A stretch of DNA of 64,000 bases, from contig NC_044297.2 in NCBI RefSeq assembly GCF_004027225.2, forward strand, positions 347,569 to 411,568, read 5' to 3'. Shown here in pieces: positions 63,723 through 64,000 of this stretch. The DNA is from Strigops habroptila (Eukaryota > Chordata > Aves > Psittaciformes > Psittacidae). Made by a program: the position numbers and the translations under genes. The notes under the pieces were generated by a model. That model saw only the letters and a program-made list of their open reading frames with translations, was not told the origin of the DNA and ran no database searches. The stretch's first letter is position 1; the number at the start of each line of letters is the position of its first letter.

Positions 63723-64000
63723 ACAGCATCTCTGAAGTGCTGCATCCTGGGGAGCTGCAGGCACCGGGAGCGCTTCCTCCCCCATAGAGCTCCCTGTGGT
63801 GGAGGTTTCAAGGCATAATTCACACTAATTCAGCACTGATCATATAACAATTGCAATCACCCCATGGGAAGGTCCTGGAGCATCATCCCATGGATGGAGT
63901 TCATGGGCGTCCCAGCACACCCCGTAGGACCATGGGCATCCTCAGCGAGTGGGACCCTCAAACTCCAGGGTTTTGAGGCAGAAAAGGGAGGTGGGGCTGG
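63723..64000. other. RETSAT intron sequence at the window edge
   Basis: No upstream RETSAT exon is recognisable on the minus strand before the window ends. Nothing else was seen. Confidence 0.5.

Overview
The window looks like bird nuclear DNA, probably from a gene-dense, GC-rich (microchromosome-like) region. The reasons are many truncated CR1 LINE 3' ends of the avian type, compact introns full of GC-rich minisatellites, CpG-island promoters, and six protein-coding genes whose exons read clearly as vertebrate orthologues. Exon borders below were placed by hand from splice sites, reading phase and remembered protein families. No alignment was run.

Layout, left to right. (1) AEBP1/ACLP, minus strand, 1-5832: secreted discoidin/carboxypeptidase-like protein, C-terminal part cut off by the window edge. 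(2) A repeat-rich head-to-head spacer, 5833-8027. (3) CAPG, plus strand, complete, CDS 8051-11787: three-domain gelsolin-like actin-capping protein. (4) DBNL (HIP-55/mAbp1), minus strand, complete, CDS 13684-25766: ADF-H plus SH3 actin adaptor; CAPG and DBNL converge tail to tail. (5) DBNL-TCF7L1 head-to-head spacer, 25767-28753, mostly minisatellites. (6) TCF7L1, plus strand, complete, CDS 28754-45367, with an 11.5-kb intron 3: HMG-box Wnt-pathway repressor. (7) A less repetitive, more AT-rich spacer, 45985-50935, with candidate regulatory patches. (8) TGOLN2, plus strand, complete, CDS 50936-53762: trans-Golgi-network cycling membrane protein with a YQRL tail and a long 3' UTR. (9) Spacer 56105-59540. 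(10) RETSAT, minus strand, C-terminal two thirds, 60321 to beyond 64000: retinol saturase.

The genes do not form one pathway. CAPG and DBNL both act on actin, AEBP1 and TCF7L1 bear on matrix and Wnt biology, TGOLN2 is a trafficking protein and RETSAT is a retinoid/lipid enzyme. The most notable large-scale point is gene order. AEBP1 and DBNL are neighbours on human 7p13, and CAPG, TCF7L1, TGOLN2 and RETSAT are neighbours on human 2p11.2; here the two sets are interleaved.

I found no convincing new multi-gene system. The better leads are a GC-AG intron in CAPG, a perfect hairpin inside a CR1 copy that looks like a template-switch mutation, arrays of CACGCCC boxes at two promoters, homeodomain-site-rich patches near TCF7L1, a long polypyrimidine tract, and a TGOLN2 terminal coding exon of two codons.
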